Positions 24,524-32,635 of a DNA stretch of 38,952 nucleotides are shown here, piece after piece. Location of the stretch: positions 1 through 38,952 of the forward strand of contig NZ_JAFCKQ010000064.1 in NCBI RefSeq assembly GCF_018130215.1. The letters are read 5' to 3'. The DNA is from Bradyrhizobium jicamae. GTDB taxonomy: Bacteria > Pseudomonadota > Alphaproteobacteria > Rhizobiales > Xanthobacteraceae. Numbering within the stretch: the first letter of the stretch is position 1; each line of letters begins with the position of its first letter. The translations under genes and the position numbers were made by a program. The notes below the pieces were generated by a model, which was given only the letters and a program-made list of their open reading frames with translations, was not told the origin of the DNA and searched no databases.

Positions 24524-25897
24524 ATGGCTCCAAATGAAAAGCTGCCGAGCAGTTCGGGGGCGGCCAGCCGGCGCAGCTTCGTGAAGGGATTCGGCGCGGC
24601 GGCGGCCTTGCCGGCGCTTGCGATGCTGCCGCGGCGGGGTTTCGCCGAGGATGCCGCCGCTGGGTATGCCAACGCTGCGATCGATTGGAAACAAGCTGCT
24701 GGGCAGACCATCACGCTCGCGGGCGCGGTCCATCCCTGGTCGAATGCGATCGCTCCGCTGTTGCCCGATTTCACCAAGCTTACCGGCATCAACGTCGTGA
24801 CCGACTTCCGGCTGGAGACCGCGTACCTCGGCGCGCTGCCGATCCAGCTCAACCGCGGCGACAATACGCCCGACGTCTTCATGTTCACGACCTATGGCCA
24901 GGGCATCTCGGGAGGATGGCTCGAGCCGCTGAACGCTCATTTTGCCGACAAGTCGCTGAGCGACCTCGGCTGGTATGATGAGAGCGACCTTCTCAAGACG
25001 GCCCGTGCCTTTCCGTTGTGGCGGGATGGCGAACGCTACGCCATGCCGATCACCTCCGAGGCGGTGACCTTGTTCATCAACGGCGAAGCGCTGGCAGCGA
25101 GGAACCTGCCCGTCCCCAAGACCTTCGAGGAGCTGCTCACCACTGCCAAGGCCGTCAAGACCAACGAGATATCCGGGATCGCCATGCGGGCTCGGGCGGG
25201 CGGCAATTCGTCCGTGCCGGCAATGAGCTTCCTGTTTTCCTATGGCGGGGCGATGATCAGGGACAACAAGGCCGCCTTCGCCGGCCCCGAGGCGATAGCG
25301 GCGGTCGAGATTTACGCACAATTGCTCCGCCAGGCCGGACCGGCCGGCATCGGTGGCTACGAGTGGTACAACGTGCTGGACGATTTCCTCCAGGCCAAGA
25401 CGGCGATGGCAATCGACAGCAGCAACTTCGCGACCGACATCTCCAATCCGGCAAAGAGCCACGTAGCCGATCAGGCCGAATTTGCCGCCTTTCCACATCC
25501 CGAAGGCCGCACGTCCGTGCCATTCATGTCGCACTGGCAGGCGTGCATCAATTCCAAATCACGACGCAAGCGGGCGGCTTTCCTGTTTCTGTTTTGGGCG
25601 ACCAGCAAGCCGACTTCGATGCGCACCGCCGCGGCAGGGCTTGCGACGACACGCATGTCGGCGTGGTCGAGCATGGATTTCAAGAAGGCATTCGGCGCAC
25701 AGGCCGCGGAAGCGGCGCTGACCAACCTTCAGAATGCCGATGTGGACCGCGCCAAGGCGATCCTGTTCCATCCGCAATCGAGGCCGATCCTGGATGCCTT
25801 CATGATCGGCGTGAACGAAGTGATCTCCGGAGCGAAACCGGCGAAGATCGCGATGACCGACGCCGCCGAAAAGGCCAATGCGGCGATCCGCGGGTAG
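24524..25897 (+). CDS. Tat-exported extracellular solute-binding protein (family 1)
   Basis: This 457-aa protein resembles the periplasmic binding component of a carbohydrate-type ABC importer (SBP_bac_1). The N-terminus has a twin-arginine signal, SRRSFVKGFGAAAALPALAM, with likely cleavage after RRGFA near residue 41. Typical segments follow, such as FMFTTYGQGISGGWLEPLN and YAMPITSEAVTLFINGEAL. The start ATG at 24524 has AGGAG 7 nt ahead. No permease or ATPase gene of this type is adjacent; the kinase diverges upstream and a convergent reductase follows 13 bp downstream. It is therefore an orphan that either serves a distant transporter or a signalling role. The ligand is unknown. Confidence 0.88.
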   Translation: MAPNEKLPSSSGAASRRSFVKGFGAAAALPALAMLPRRGFAEDAAAGYANAAIDWKQAAGQTITLAGAVHPWSNAIAPLLPDFTKLTGINVVTDFRLETAYLGALPIQLNRGDNTPDVFMFTTYGQGISGGWLEPLNAHFADKSLSDLGWYDESDLLKTARAFPLWRDGERYAMPITSEAVTLFINGEALAARNLPVPKTFEELLTTAKAVKTNEISGIAMRARAGGNSSVPAMSFLFSYGGAMIRDNKAAFAGPEAIAAVEIYAQLLRQAGPAGIGGYEWYNVLDDFLQAKTAMAIDSSNFATDISNPAKSHVADQAEFAAFPHPEGRTSVPFMSHWQACINSKSRRKRAAFLFLFWATSKPTSMRTAAAGLATTRMSAWSSMDFKKAFGAQAAEAALTNLQNADVDRAKAILFHPQSRPILDAFMIGVNEVISGAKPAKIAMTDAAEKANAAIRG

Positions 25898-25910
25898 CCG
25901 GCCACGCCGC

Positions 25911-26972
25911 TCAATTCATCCGCAACTCTGTAATGTGCCGCGGATCAGGTTTGAGCTCGCCGCGCTCGACCCGCTTGACGATATCGGTCAGCGCGGCGTT
26001 GGCCAGGCACGACATCCCGAGCTTCTCGCCCTCGCGCACCACGAGGCCGTTGAGGAACTCGATCTCGGTGCGCCGGCCCTTCTGCATGTCCTGGCCCATC
26101 GAGGGGCGCTGTGCCGACGAGGTGCGCTTACTATCCTTGAAGCGCTGCTCGTCGCAGGCGCGCATCGCCGCCTCGTCGCCTTCACCGGCGCGGGCGATCG
26201 TCTCGGGCGGCAAATGCAGGATCTCCTCGAGCTGATAGCCCTGCGCCTGCCCGACCCGGATCGCCTCGCTGCCGAGCCGGCTCGAGAAACGCCGCAGCGG
26301 CTCGCTTTGCAGAACCTCGCCGCCCGGCAGACCGGTGCAGGCCGAGAGCCCGTTGCCCATGACGTTGGCGACCAGCTTCGACCAGCGCTCGCCCCAGAGA
26401 TTGCCGGTGACCTTGGCGCTGTCGGAATATCCGACCAGGCGGCAAACCTCTTCCGCACGCGCCGTGATCCGGCCGTGCACCTCGCCGGCGCGGAACACGG
26501 TGTGCGCGGCCCCGCCCTTGCCGGCGCCGCGGTGGATGTGGCCGGGCTCGGGCAAATTGACGGTGATGCTGCTGGCGATGCAGCCGAGGGTCTTGCCCCA
26601 GCCGACGATGCCGGCGATGGTTTCCTCGTTCATGCAGTTCTGCAGCGACACGACGTAACCGTCGGGCGCGAGATATTGCCGGATCAGCATGGTGGCCCAG
26701 GCCGTGTCGTAGGACTTCATGCAGACGAAGGCGATGTCGATCGGCTTCTCCCTTGCCAGCTGCTGCGCGTCGGTGACATGCAGCGCTCGCACGGGAACCG
26801 AGAATTCGGCAACGTCCATGGCGTGAGTGACGCGCAGGCCGTGCTTTCTCATGTGCTCGACATGCGCGGGCCAGGGGTCGATGAAGGTGACGTCCTCATT
26901 GGCCTGCGCCATATGCGCTCCGGCATACCCGCCGACGGCGCCCGCGCCTACGATCGCGATCCTTCGACCCAT
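25911..26972 (-). CDS. Ketopantoate-reductase-family oxidoreductase
   Basis: The 353-aa protein has the ApbA/PanE layout. The N-terminal Rossmann motif IVGAGAVGGYAGA lies near residues 6-18, and the C-terminal helical domain carries the family segment GERWSKLVANVMGNGLSACTG with the likely catalytic Lys and Asn. It is longer than E. coli PanE (303 aa), with an inserted stretch rich in Ser, Arg and Lys near residues 280-310, so it may act on another 2-oxo acid. The start ATG at 26972 follows GGGAGG; the frame is open to 27002. No pantothenate gene is nearby. Confidence 0.85.
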   Translation of the reverse strand: MGRRIAIVGAGAVGGYAGAHMAQANEDVTFIDPWPAHVEHMRKHGLRVTHAMDVAEFSVPVRALHVTDAQQLAREKPIDIAFVCMKSYDTAWATMLIRQYLAPDGYVVSLQNCMNEETIAGIVGWGKTLGCIASSITVNLPEPGHIHRGAGKGGAAHTVFRAGEVHGRITARAEEVCRLVGYSDSAKVTGNLWGERWSKLVANVMGNGLSACTGLPGGEVLQSEPLRRFSSRLGSEAIRVGQAQGYQLEEILHLPPETIARAGEGDEAAMRACDEQRFKDSKRTSSAQRPSMGQDMQKGRRTEIEFLNGLVVREGEKLGMSCLANAALTDIVKRVERGELKPDPRHITELRMN

Positions 26973-27093
26973 CCATGCCTCCCATGTCCGTAGCGGACTC
27001 ATCCGCCCGTCTCTCGGGGATCACTTTAGTGGATCGGGCCTTCGCGCCAACGGCCCGCTTCATGCCCAAAGCGGGCCCGAGCCATGCCGCCAG

Positions 27094-27873
27094 TCATGGG
27101 CTGCCGGCCGGCGGTTTTCGTGCCGCACGCCGCTTCGGCGGCGGCGCGGCAGCCGGCTTGACGCGAATCCGCATTGTGTCGCCCTTGGCCTGATCGATCT
27201 CGAACGCATTGGTCTTCCGCACGAGGTCGCTCAGCTTGCGGAAACCGAAGGTGCGCGGATCGAAGTCCGAGGCCAGATTGGCGAGATGCCGCCCCAGTTC
27301 GCCGAGCGTCACCCAGCCGTCCTCGCTTTCCATCTGGGTGATGACCTTCTTGATGATGGGAGCAGCGGCGTCGTGCGGCTGCAGCGATTTCGGTCCCGAG
27401 GCTACGGCGCCCGGCGTGCTGACCGTGCCGCCGCGCAAGTTCTCGGTGTAGACGAACCTCCGGCAGGCCTGCCGGAAACTCTCCGGCGTCTTCTGCTCGC
27501 CGAATCCGAACACGTCGATGCCATGCTCGCGGATGCGGGCGGCCAGGCGCGTGAAATCGCTGTCCGACGACACCAGGCAGAAGCCGTCGAACCGGCCGCT
27601 ATGCAGCAGGTCCATCGCGTCGATGACGAGCGTGATGTCGGATGCGTTCTTGCCGGTCGTATAGGCGAATTGCTGCTGCGGGATGATGGCGTGCTTGGAC
27701 AGGATGTCGGCCCAGGCCTTGGAGCGCGGATTGGAGAAGTCGCCATAGATGCGCCGGACGCTGGCCTCGCCGATCTTGGCGATCTCCTCGAACAGGCCGT
27801 CCGCAATCCGTGCAGAGGCGTTGTCCGCATCGATCAGGACCGCGAGACGGGGCGAGCGGAGTTCTGACGGCAT
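27094..27873 (-). CDS. NYN-domain (LabA/DUF88-like) protein with OST-HTH domain
   Basis: The 259-aa protein has an N-terminal NYN (PIN-like) nuclease domain. It keeps the acidic residues expected for metal binding: Asp15 in AVLIDADN, Asp79 and Asp85 in ASDITLVIDAMD, and Asp104/Asp106 in LVSSDSDF. Residues about 175-245 look like an OST-HTH/LOTUS RNA-binding domain (WVTLGELGRHL...FGFRKLSDLVRK), followed by a basic, Pro-rich tail. It may cut or bind RNA in the cytoplasm; no substrate is known. I chose the ATG at 27873 (MPSELRSPRL), with GGGGA upstream; in-frame starts at 27888 and 27936 are possible. It is a single gene. Confidence 0.78.
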   Translation of the reverse strand: MPSELRSPRLAVLIDADNASARIADGLFEEIAKIGEASVRRIYGDFSNPRSKAWADILSKHAIIPQQQFAYTTGKNASDITLVIDAMDLLHSGRFDGFCLVSSDSDFTRLAARIREHGIDVFGFGEQKTPESFRQACRRFVYTENLRGGTVSTPGAVASGPKSLQPHDAAAPIIKKVITQMESEDGWVTLGELGRHLANLASDFDPRTFGFRKLSDLVRKTNAFEIDQAKGDTMRIRVKPAAAPPPKRRAARKPPAGSP

Positions 27874-27950
27874 GACGGTCCCCATCATAAGATCGGGGCA
27901 TCGCCCCTCGACGCCGGAGCATGGACGAAGCGACATGCCGATGTCGAGGC

Positions 27951-28014
27951 TCTGGACTCGCGTTTTGGCGCGTTTTGTTGACGCGAACCGATATCCACTT
28001 CGCTCGAGAACGCC
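27951..28014 (-). repeat. Interspersed repeat, copy 1
   Basis: Read on the minus strand, this stretch contains CGGTTCGCGT, then AAAACGCG, then CAAA and GAG at the same spacing as in 35782-35840 on the plus strand, with scattered mismatches. It also has internal inverted pieces (GCGAA/TTCGC). The two matching copies are visible in the window; wider abundance in Bradyrhizobium is from memory. It lies between the NYN gene and a small hypothetical gene. Confidence 0.6.
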
Positions 28015-28029
28015 TTGGAGCGGCGCGGA

Positions 28030-28437
28030 TCAGATCACCTCGCCGCCGTCGATCGCGCGCTTGGCGAATTCGACGGCCTTCTCGGCCGAGATCGCGTCGG
28101 CCACCGTGGTCGCCTCGTCGCGCACCGCCGGCGGAAACGCGATCCGGATCTTCTTGCCGTTCGAGCGGCGGATCGTCGCACGCCAACGATCGGTGTCGCG
28201 CTTGAACGCGTCGATCACATAGTCCTTGTAGACAAGCCGGCTCACGGACGCCGGCTGCGACGGCATGTCGGGCGCAAGCGGCCCGCTCGCCACCTCGCGC
28301 ACCATCTCGGTGATCGAGTGGACGATCTCGTCACGCGCGGTGCCGGAGGCGTCCCTGAGCAGATATCTCACGGCGGCGCCGATTTCCGCCCGGGCGCGAT
28401 CGTCGCTCGCGAATTCCAAATCGTCCTGAACTGACAT
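28030..28437 (-). CDS. Hypothetical protein, 135 aa
   Basis: I do not recognise a named family. The 135-aa protein is soluble and begins MSVQDDLEFASDDRARAEIG. It has a predicted helical first half (VRYLLRDASGTARDEIVHSI) and a basic middle (KRDTDRWRATIRRSNGKKIR). No signal peptide, cysteine or membrane segment is visible. The start ATG at 28437 has GGAGGAGG about 14 nt upstream, farther than usual. Codon use fits the neighbours, so it is probably a real gene. It sits between the NYN gene and an IclR regulator, with no operon partner obvious. Confidence 0.6.
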   Translation of the reverse strand: MSVQDDLEFASDDRARAEIGAAVRYLLRDASGTARDEIVHSITEMVREVASGPLAPDMPSQPASVSRLVYKDYVIDAFKRDTDRWRATIRRSNGKKIRIAFPPAVRDEATTVADAISAEKAVEFAKRAIDGGEVI

Positions 28438-28569
28438 GGCTGGTCGTCGCCTCCTCCGGCCCCAACGCCAGCGCCTTCCGGGCGCATGGCAGGCTTGCCG
28501 CCGGTGGGCAGATAATCGCCTCCGCGTTAAGGCCCGATTATCGGATAGGCCCGGATTTTTCCGCGGCCG

Positions 28570-29430
28570 TTAACCTGCCCTGACCTGCGGCATCACGCCG
28601 CCCAGCGCCAGCGTGAGTTCGGCGGCGACCTCGCGCACGACCTGGCCGAGTTGCGGCAGGCGGTCGTCGGTCACGCGGCTGGTCATGCCCGACACCGAGA
28701 TCGCGGCGAGCGGCTCGGCACAGTCGTTGTAGACCACGGCTGCGATGCAGCGCAGGCCCATGCAGGCTTCCTCGTCGTCGACGGCGTAGCCCTGGCGGCG
28801 GATCGTCTCGAGTTCCCTGAACAGGTCGCTCGGTCGGACGATCGATTTCTCGGTCAGCCTGGGCATGCCGTGATGCTGGATGATGGCGCCGACGTCCTCG
28901 TCGGAATAGGTCGCCAGCACCGCCTTGCCGACGCCCGAGGCCACCATCGCGACACGGCCGCCGACCTTGGTCAGCGAGCGCATGATCTCGCGGCTTTCCA
29001 TGCGGGTCAGCACGATGATGAACTCGTCGTCGACCACGGCGAGATTGGCGGTCTCGCGCGTCAGGTCGCGCAGCTTGCGCAAATACGGCACCGCCTGCGC
29101 CGAGAAATTGCGGCGGCGGGCGAAGGTTGCGCCGACGGTGAAGGCGCGCGCGCCGACATGCCATTTCGAATCGGCGCGGTTGAACTGCACGAAGCGGCGG
29201 CCTTCCAGGGTCGCCAGCAGGCGGTGCACGGTCGAGGTCGACAGCCCGGTGCGGACCGCGAGGTCGCTCAGGCGATAGCCCTGGTCGTCCTCGGCGAGCG
29301 TCTCGAGGATGGAGAGCGCGCGATCGACGGACTGCACGCCGCCGTCGCGCGGTTCGGCGTCCTGGCTTGTACCGGGCTTCGGCACGACGGCCCTGCGGCG
29401 GATCACGTTCTTCCTCATCGCGACCTGCAT
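28570..29430 (-). CDS. IclR-family transcriptional regulator
   Basis: The 286-aa protein has an N-terminal winged helix-turn-helix (about residues 30-90, including YRLSDLAVRTGLSTSTVHRL) and a C-terminal IclR effector domain (GVGKAVLATYSDEDV and YAVDDEEACMGLRCIAAVV). IclR proteins usually control small-acid or aromatic catabolism. The start ATG at 29430 has AGGTGA 5-6 nt ahead; the frame is open to 29667, but that part overlaps a terminator and the previous gene. It is downstream of the acyl-CoA ligase on the same strand, separated by a terminator hairpin, so it probably has its own promoter. The target is unknown. Confidence 0.9.
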   Translation of the reverse strand: MQVAMRKNVIRRRAVVPKPGTSQDAEPRDGGVQSVDRALSILETLAEDDQGYRLSDLAVRTGLSTSTVHRLLATLEGRRFVQFNRADSKWHVGARAFTVGATFARRRNFSAQAVPYLRKLRDLTRETANLAVVDDEFIIVLTRMESREIMRSLTKVGGRVAMVASGVGKAVLATYSDEDVGAIIQHHGMPRLTEKSIVRPSDLFRELETIRRQGYAVDDEEACMGLRCIAAVVYNDCAEPLAAISVSGMTSRVTDDRLPQLGQVVREVAAELTLALGGVMPQVRAG

Positions 29431-29484
29431 ATCATCACCTGTCAGACGAGCAGCGCTGCAACCTCGAACTTTCCCGCATGGTGG

Positions 29485-29517
29485 AAAATGCCGCTTCGGA
29501 GACGATCCGAAGCGGCA
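29485..29517 (-). terminator. Rho-independent terminator after the acyl-CoA ligase gene
   Basis: A 12-bp perfect stem (TGCCGCTTCGGA at 29489-29500, TCCGAAGCGGCA at 29506-29517) with a 5-nt loop is followed, on the minus strand, by TTTT (29488-29485). It lies 17 bp past the ligase stop and upstream of the IclR start, so it should end the ligase transcript. Confidence 0.8.
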
Positions 29518-29533
29518 GTCACGCTTGACCGGA

Positions 29534-31663
29534 TCAGAGCAGGCCCGCGCCGCGCGCCCATTTGTACTTGGCGCCGAGCACCTCGACCGGGAGCTCGGTC
29601 GAATAGGCATAGGCCGGGATGCCGTGCTGGTAAAGATATTCGGCGGCCTCCTCGACCTCGACGTCACCGGCGAGCGAGGCGACGATCGGCTTCACAAAGC
29701 CCTTGGCCTCCATCTCCTTCTTCACCTCGACCATGTTGCGGGCGAACACCATCGGCGGGGTGACGATGGTGTGCCAGTAGCCGAGGATCAGCGCGTGGAT
29801 GCGCTCGTCCGACAGGCCGAGCTTCACGGTGTTGACATAGGTGATCGGCGGCTCGCCGCCGGTGATATCCACAGGATTTCCGGCAGCGCCGAACGGCGGG
29901 ATGAACTTGCGGAACGCCGCATCGAGATCCGGCGGCATCTGCATCAGCGACAGGCCGTTGTCGACCACCGAGTCGGACAGCAGCACGCCGGAGCCGCCGG
30001 CGCCGGTGATGATCAGGACGTTCTCCCCCTTCGGCGTCGGCAGCACCGGCACGCCGCGGGCGAATTCGAGCAATTGCCGCAAGGACCGGGCGCGGATCAC
30101 GCCGGACTGCTTGAACACGTCCTCATAGATCTTGTCGTTGCCGGCGAGCGCGCCGGTATGCGACGAGGCTGCCTTGGCGCCGGCCGAGGTGCGGCCGGCC
30201 TTGAGCACGACCACCGGCTTCTTCTTCGAAACGCGTTTTGCCGCCTCGGCAAAGGCGCGGCCATCCTTCAGATCCTCGCAGTGCTGCGCGATCAGGTTGG
30301 TGTTGGGGTCCTGCTCGAAGAAGGCGAGCAGATCGTCCTCGTCGATATCGGACTTGTTGCCGAGGCCGACGATCGCCGACACGCCCATCTTGGCCGAGCG
30401 CGAGAATCCGATGATCGCCATGCCGATGCCGCCCGACTGCGACGACAGCGCGGCATGGCCCTTGACGTCATAGGCGGTGCAGAAGGTCGCGCAGAGATTG
30501 GCCGGGGTATAGTAGAAGCCGTAGATGTTCGGTCCCATCAGGCGGATGTTGTACTTTTTGCCGACCTCGACGATTTCGGCCTGCAGCTCCGGCGCGCCCG
30601 CCTCGGCGAAGCCCGAGGGAATCAGCACCGCACCGGGGATTTTCTTCTCGCCGCATTCGGCCAGCGCGCCGGCGACGAATTTGGCCGGGATCGCGAACAC
30701 CGCGGTGTCGATCACGCCGGGTACGTCCTTGACGCTCTTGTAGGCCTTGTAGCCGAGGATCTCGTCGGCCTTGGGATGGATCGGGTAGATCTCGCCCTTG
30801 TAGCCGCCGTTGATCAGGTTCTTCATCACGGAGTTGCCGATCTTGCCGTCCTCGGCGGAGGCGCCGATCACGGCGACACCCTTCGGCTGCATGATGCGGT
30901 TCATCGCCGCGACGATCTCTTCGGTCGGACGCGGCGCCGGACGCGGCTTGTAGTTGAAGTCGACGACGATGCGGACGTCGGCCGCGATCGCGTTGGCCTT
31001 GGTGGCGAACACAGGGTTGAGGTCGAGCTCGACGATTTCGGGGAAATCGCTGACCAGCCGCGACACCTTCACGATCACGTCGGCGAGCGCCTCGCGGTTG
31101 ACCGGATCGCCGCCGCGCACGCCCTTCAGCATCTCGTGCGCCTGGATGCCGTCGAGCATCGACAGCGCGTCTGCCGTCGTCGCCGGTGCGAGGCGGAAGG
31201 TGATGTCCTTCAGCACTTCCACCAGTACCCCGCCGAGGCCGAAGGCGACCAGCTTGCCGAACGAACCGTCGGTGATCGAACCGATGATGACCTCGGTGCC
31301 GCCACCCAGCATCTGCTGGACCTGGATGCCCGCGATCTTGGCATCGGCCTTGTACTTCTTGGCGTTGGCGAGGATGGTCTCGTAGCTCTTCTCGGCCTCC
31401 GCGGCGCTCTTGACGCCGACCACGACGCCGCCCGCCTCCGTTTTGTGCAGAATGTCCGGCGAGACGATCTTCATCACAACCGGGAAGCCCATGTCGGAGG
31501 CGATCCGCGCGGCCTCCGCCGCCGACCTGGCAACGCCCTCCTTCGGCACCGGAATGCCGTAGGCGTCGCACACCACCTTGCCTTCGGGCGCGGTGAGGCT
31601 CGTGCGCTTGTCCGCCTTGACCGCATCGAGAACTTTGCGGACCGCATCCTTAGAATTTGACAT
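29534..31663 (-). CDS. NDP-forming acyl-CoA ligase (acetate-CoA ligase family)
   Basis: The 709-aa protein joins an ATP-grasp half (about residues 25-240, with VVMKIVSPDILHKTEAGGV) to a CoA-binding half (about 255-500, with PKGVAVIGASAEDGKIGNSV). The likely phospho-histidine His502 is in ASSHTGALAG, as in ADP-forming acyl-CoA synthetases related to succinyl-CoA synthetase. The ATP-grasp part comes first, the reverse of the more common order. The start ATG at 31663 has AGGAGGAA upstream; the longer frame to 31714 runs into an operator. It diverges from gntR-oxc-frc and shares a duplicated operator with it, so an oxalate-, formate- or related acid-CoA role is likely. The exact acid is not shown. 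Confidence 0.88.
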   Translation of the reverse strand: MSNSKDAVRKVLDAVKADKRTSLTAPEGKVVCDAYGIPVPKEGVARSAAEAARIASDMGFPVVMKIVSPDILHKTEAGGVVVGVKSAAEAEKSYETILANAKKYKADAKIAGIQVQQMLGGGTEVIIGSITDGSFGKLVAFGLGGVLVEVLKDITFRLAPATTADALSMLDGIQAHEMLKGVRGGDPVNREALADVIVKVSRLVSDFPEIVELDLNPVFATKANAIAADVRIVVDFNYKPRPAPRPTEEIVAAMNRIMQPKGVAVIGASAEDGKIGNSVMKNLINGGYKGEIYPIHPKADEILGYKAYKSVKDVPGVIDTAVFAIPAKFVAGALAECGEKKIPGAVLIPSGFAEAGAPELQAEIVEVGKKYNIRLMGPNIYGFYYTPANLCATFCTAYDVKGHAALSSQSGGIGMAIIGFSRSAKMGVSAIVGLGNKSDIDEDDLLAFFEQDPNTNLIAQHCEDLKDGRAFAEAAKRVSKKKPVVVLKAGRTSAGAKAASSHTGALAGNDKIYEDVFKQSGVIRARSLRQLLEFARGVPVLPTPKGENVLIITGAGGSGVLLSDSVVDNGLSLMQMPPDLDAAFRKFIPPFGAAGNPVDITGGEPPITYVNTVKLGLSDERIHALILGYWHTIVTPPMVFARNMVEVKKEMEAKGFVKPIVASLAGDVEVEEAAEYLYQHGIPAYAYSTELPVEVLGAKYKWARGAGLL

Positions 31664-31685
31664 TGGCTTCCTCCTGGGACAGATT

Positions 31686-31710
31686 TCGTGGTATTTGGTA
31701 TGCCAAAAAC
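31686..31710. promoter_or_regulatory. GntR-type operator, copy 1 (ligase side)
   Basis: A 25-bp element (TCGTGGTATTTGG then TATGCCAAAAAC) has a near-palindromic core TTTGGTATGCCAAA at 31694-31707. A minus-strand TTGACA (31721-31716) lies just upstream, so the element overlaps the expected ligase promoter. A second copy starts 82 bp away. Binding by the adjacent GntR protein is inference. Confidence 0.7.
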
Positions 31711-31761
31711 GCAATTGTCAAGATCAACCGATGCGCAAAAACATCGGGAAACAGGGGTAGC

Positions 31762-31767
31762 TTGACA
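31762..31767 (+). promoter_or_regulatory. Possible -35 box of the gntR promoter
   Basis: A TTGACA hexamer directly abuts operator copy 2. A -10 box at the usual 16-18 nt is not clear (the operator occupies that place); GATAAT at 31796 is a better hexamer but lies too far. The start of transcription is therefore uncertain. Confidence 0.4.
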
Positions 31768-31792
31768 TCGTGGTATTTGGCATGCCAAAAAC
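31768..31792. promoter_or_regulatory. GntR-type operator, copy 2 (gntR side)
   Basis: This repeats the first element almost exactly (TCGTGGTATTTGG then CATGCCAAAAAC) and has a perfect 14-bp palindromic core TTTGGCATGCCAAA at 31776-31789. It lies between a TTGACA and the gntR start at 31844, a position suited to repression of gntR. The centres of the two copies are 82 bp apart. Confidence 0.75.
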
Positions 31793-31843
31793 TAGGATAA
31801 TTTCTTCTGCTAAGAAGACGTCTCCAAGAGGAGGAGACGAGTC

Positions 31844-32575
31844 GTGCCCGAACCAAAACAGACCAAGGCGTCGCTCAACATGGCTGACACTGACATCGCC
31901 ATCGTCCGGATCGCGCCGGAGACGAGCTTCAAGAACAAGGCCTATGAGGCCTTGAAGGAAGCGATCCTGAAGATGGACATCTATACGACGCCGGAACCGG
32001 TGATGCTCGACGAGCGCGCGCTTTCCGAGCGACTCGGCGTCAGCCGCACGCCGATCCGCGAGGCGATCGCGATGCTCGAACAGGACGGCTTCGTCAAGAC
32101 CGTGCCGCGCCGCGGCATCGTCGTGGTCCGCCGCACCAAGGCCGAGATCGTCGACATGATCCGCGCCTGGGCCGCGCTCGAAAGCATGGCCGCGCGCCTG
32201 ATCACGACCACCGCGCGCAAGAAGGACATCACGGCGCTGCGCGACTTCTTCAAGGATTTCAGCAAGGACCGCCTGCCGCAGGACCACGTCGAGGAATATT
32301 CCAAGGCCAACATCGCCTTCCACCAGGCGCTGATCTCGCTCTCGGAATCGCCCGTGCTGGTCGACCTGACCAACGACCTGCTGCTGCATGTGCGCGGCTA
32401 TCGCCAGCTCACCATCGGCCGCAAGGACCGCACGGCGACCTCCCTGCCCGAGCATCTCGGGATCATCGAGGCGCTGGAGGCACGCGACACCGAGCTCGCC
32501 GAAAAGCGCGCACGCGACCACACCCTTGGGCTTGCGGCTTATGTCGAGGCGCATGGCCAGGAATTATTCACGTAG
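31844..32575 (+). CDS. GntR-family regulator (FCD/FadR type)
   Basis: The 243-aa protein has a GntR winged helix-turn-helix (about residues 30-100, with ALSERLGVSRTPIREAIAML) and an all-helical FCD effector domain (about 105-235, with AWAALESMAARL and FHQALISLSESPVL). FCD regulators commonly bind small organic acids, so oxalate, an acyl-CoA or formate are candidate effectors. The start is a GTG at 31844 with GAGGAGGAG ahead. It is followed 60 bp later by oxc and frc on the same strand and diverges from the acyl-CoA ligase. Two operator copies in the divergent gap suggest that it controls both sides, including itself. Confidence 0.92.
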   Translation: MPEPKQTKASLNMADTDIAIVRIAPETSFKNKAYEALKEAILKMDIYTTPEPVMLDERALSERLGVSRTPIREAIAMLEQDGFVKTVPRRGIVVVRRTKAEIVDMIRAWAALESMAARLITTTARKKDITALRDFFKDFSKDRLPQDHVEEYSKANIAFHQALISLSESPVLVDLTNDLLLHVRGYRQLTIGRKDRTATSLPEHLGIIEALEARDTELAEKRARDHTLGLAAYVEAHGQELFT

Positions 32576-32635
32576 ATCCACCTCACGACGACGATCAGAT
32601 CGTCTGAACCAGAACGATCAGGGAGAACGAAGCCG

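Noticed and set aside
27951..28014. Possible insertion-sequence remnant
   Set aside because: No transposase, terminal inverted repeats or target duplications were seen; it fits a small interspersed repeat better.
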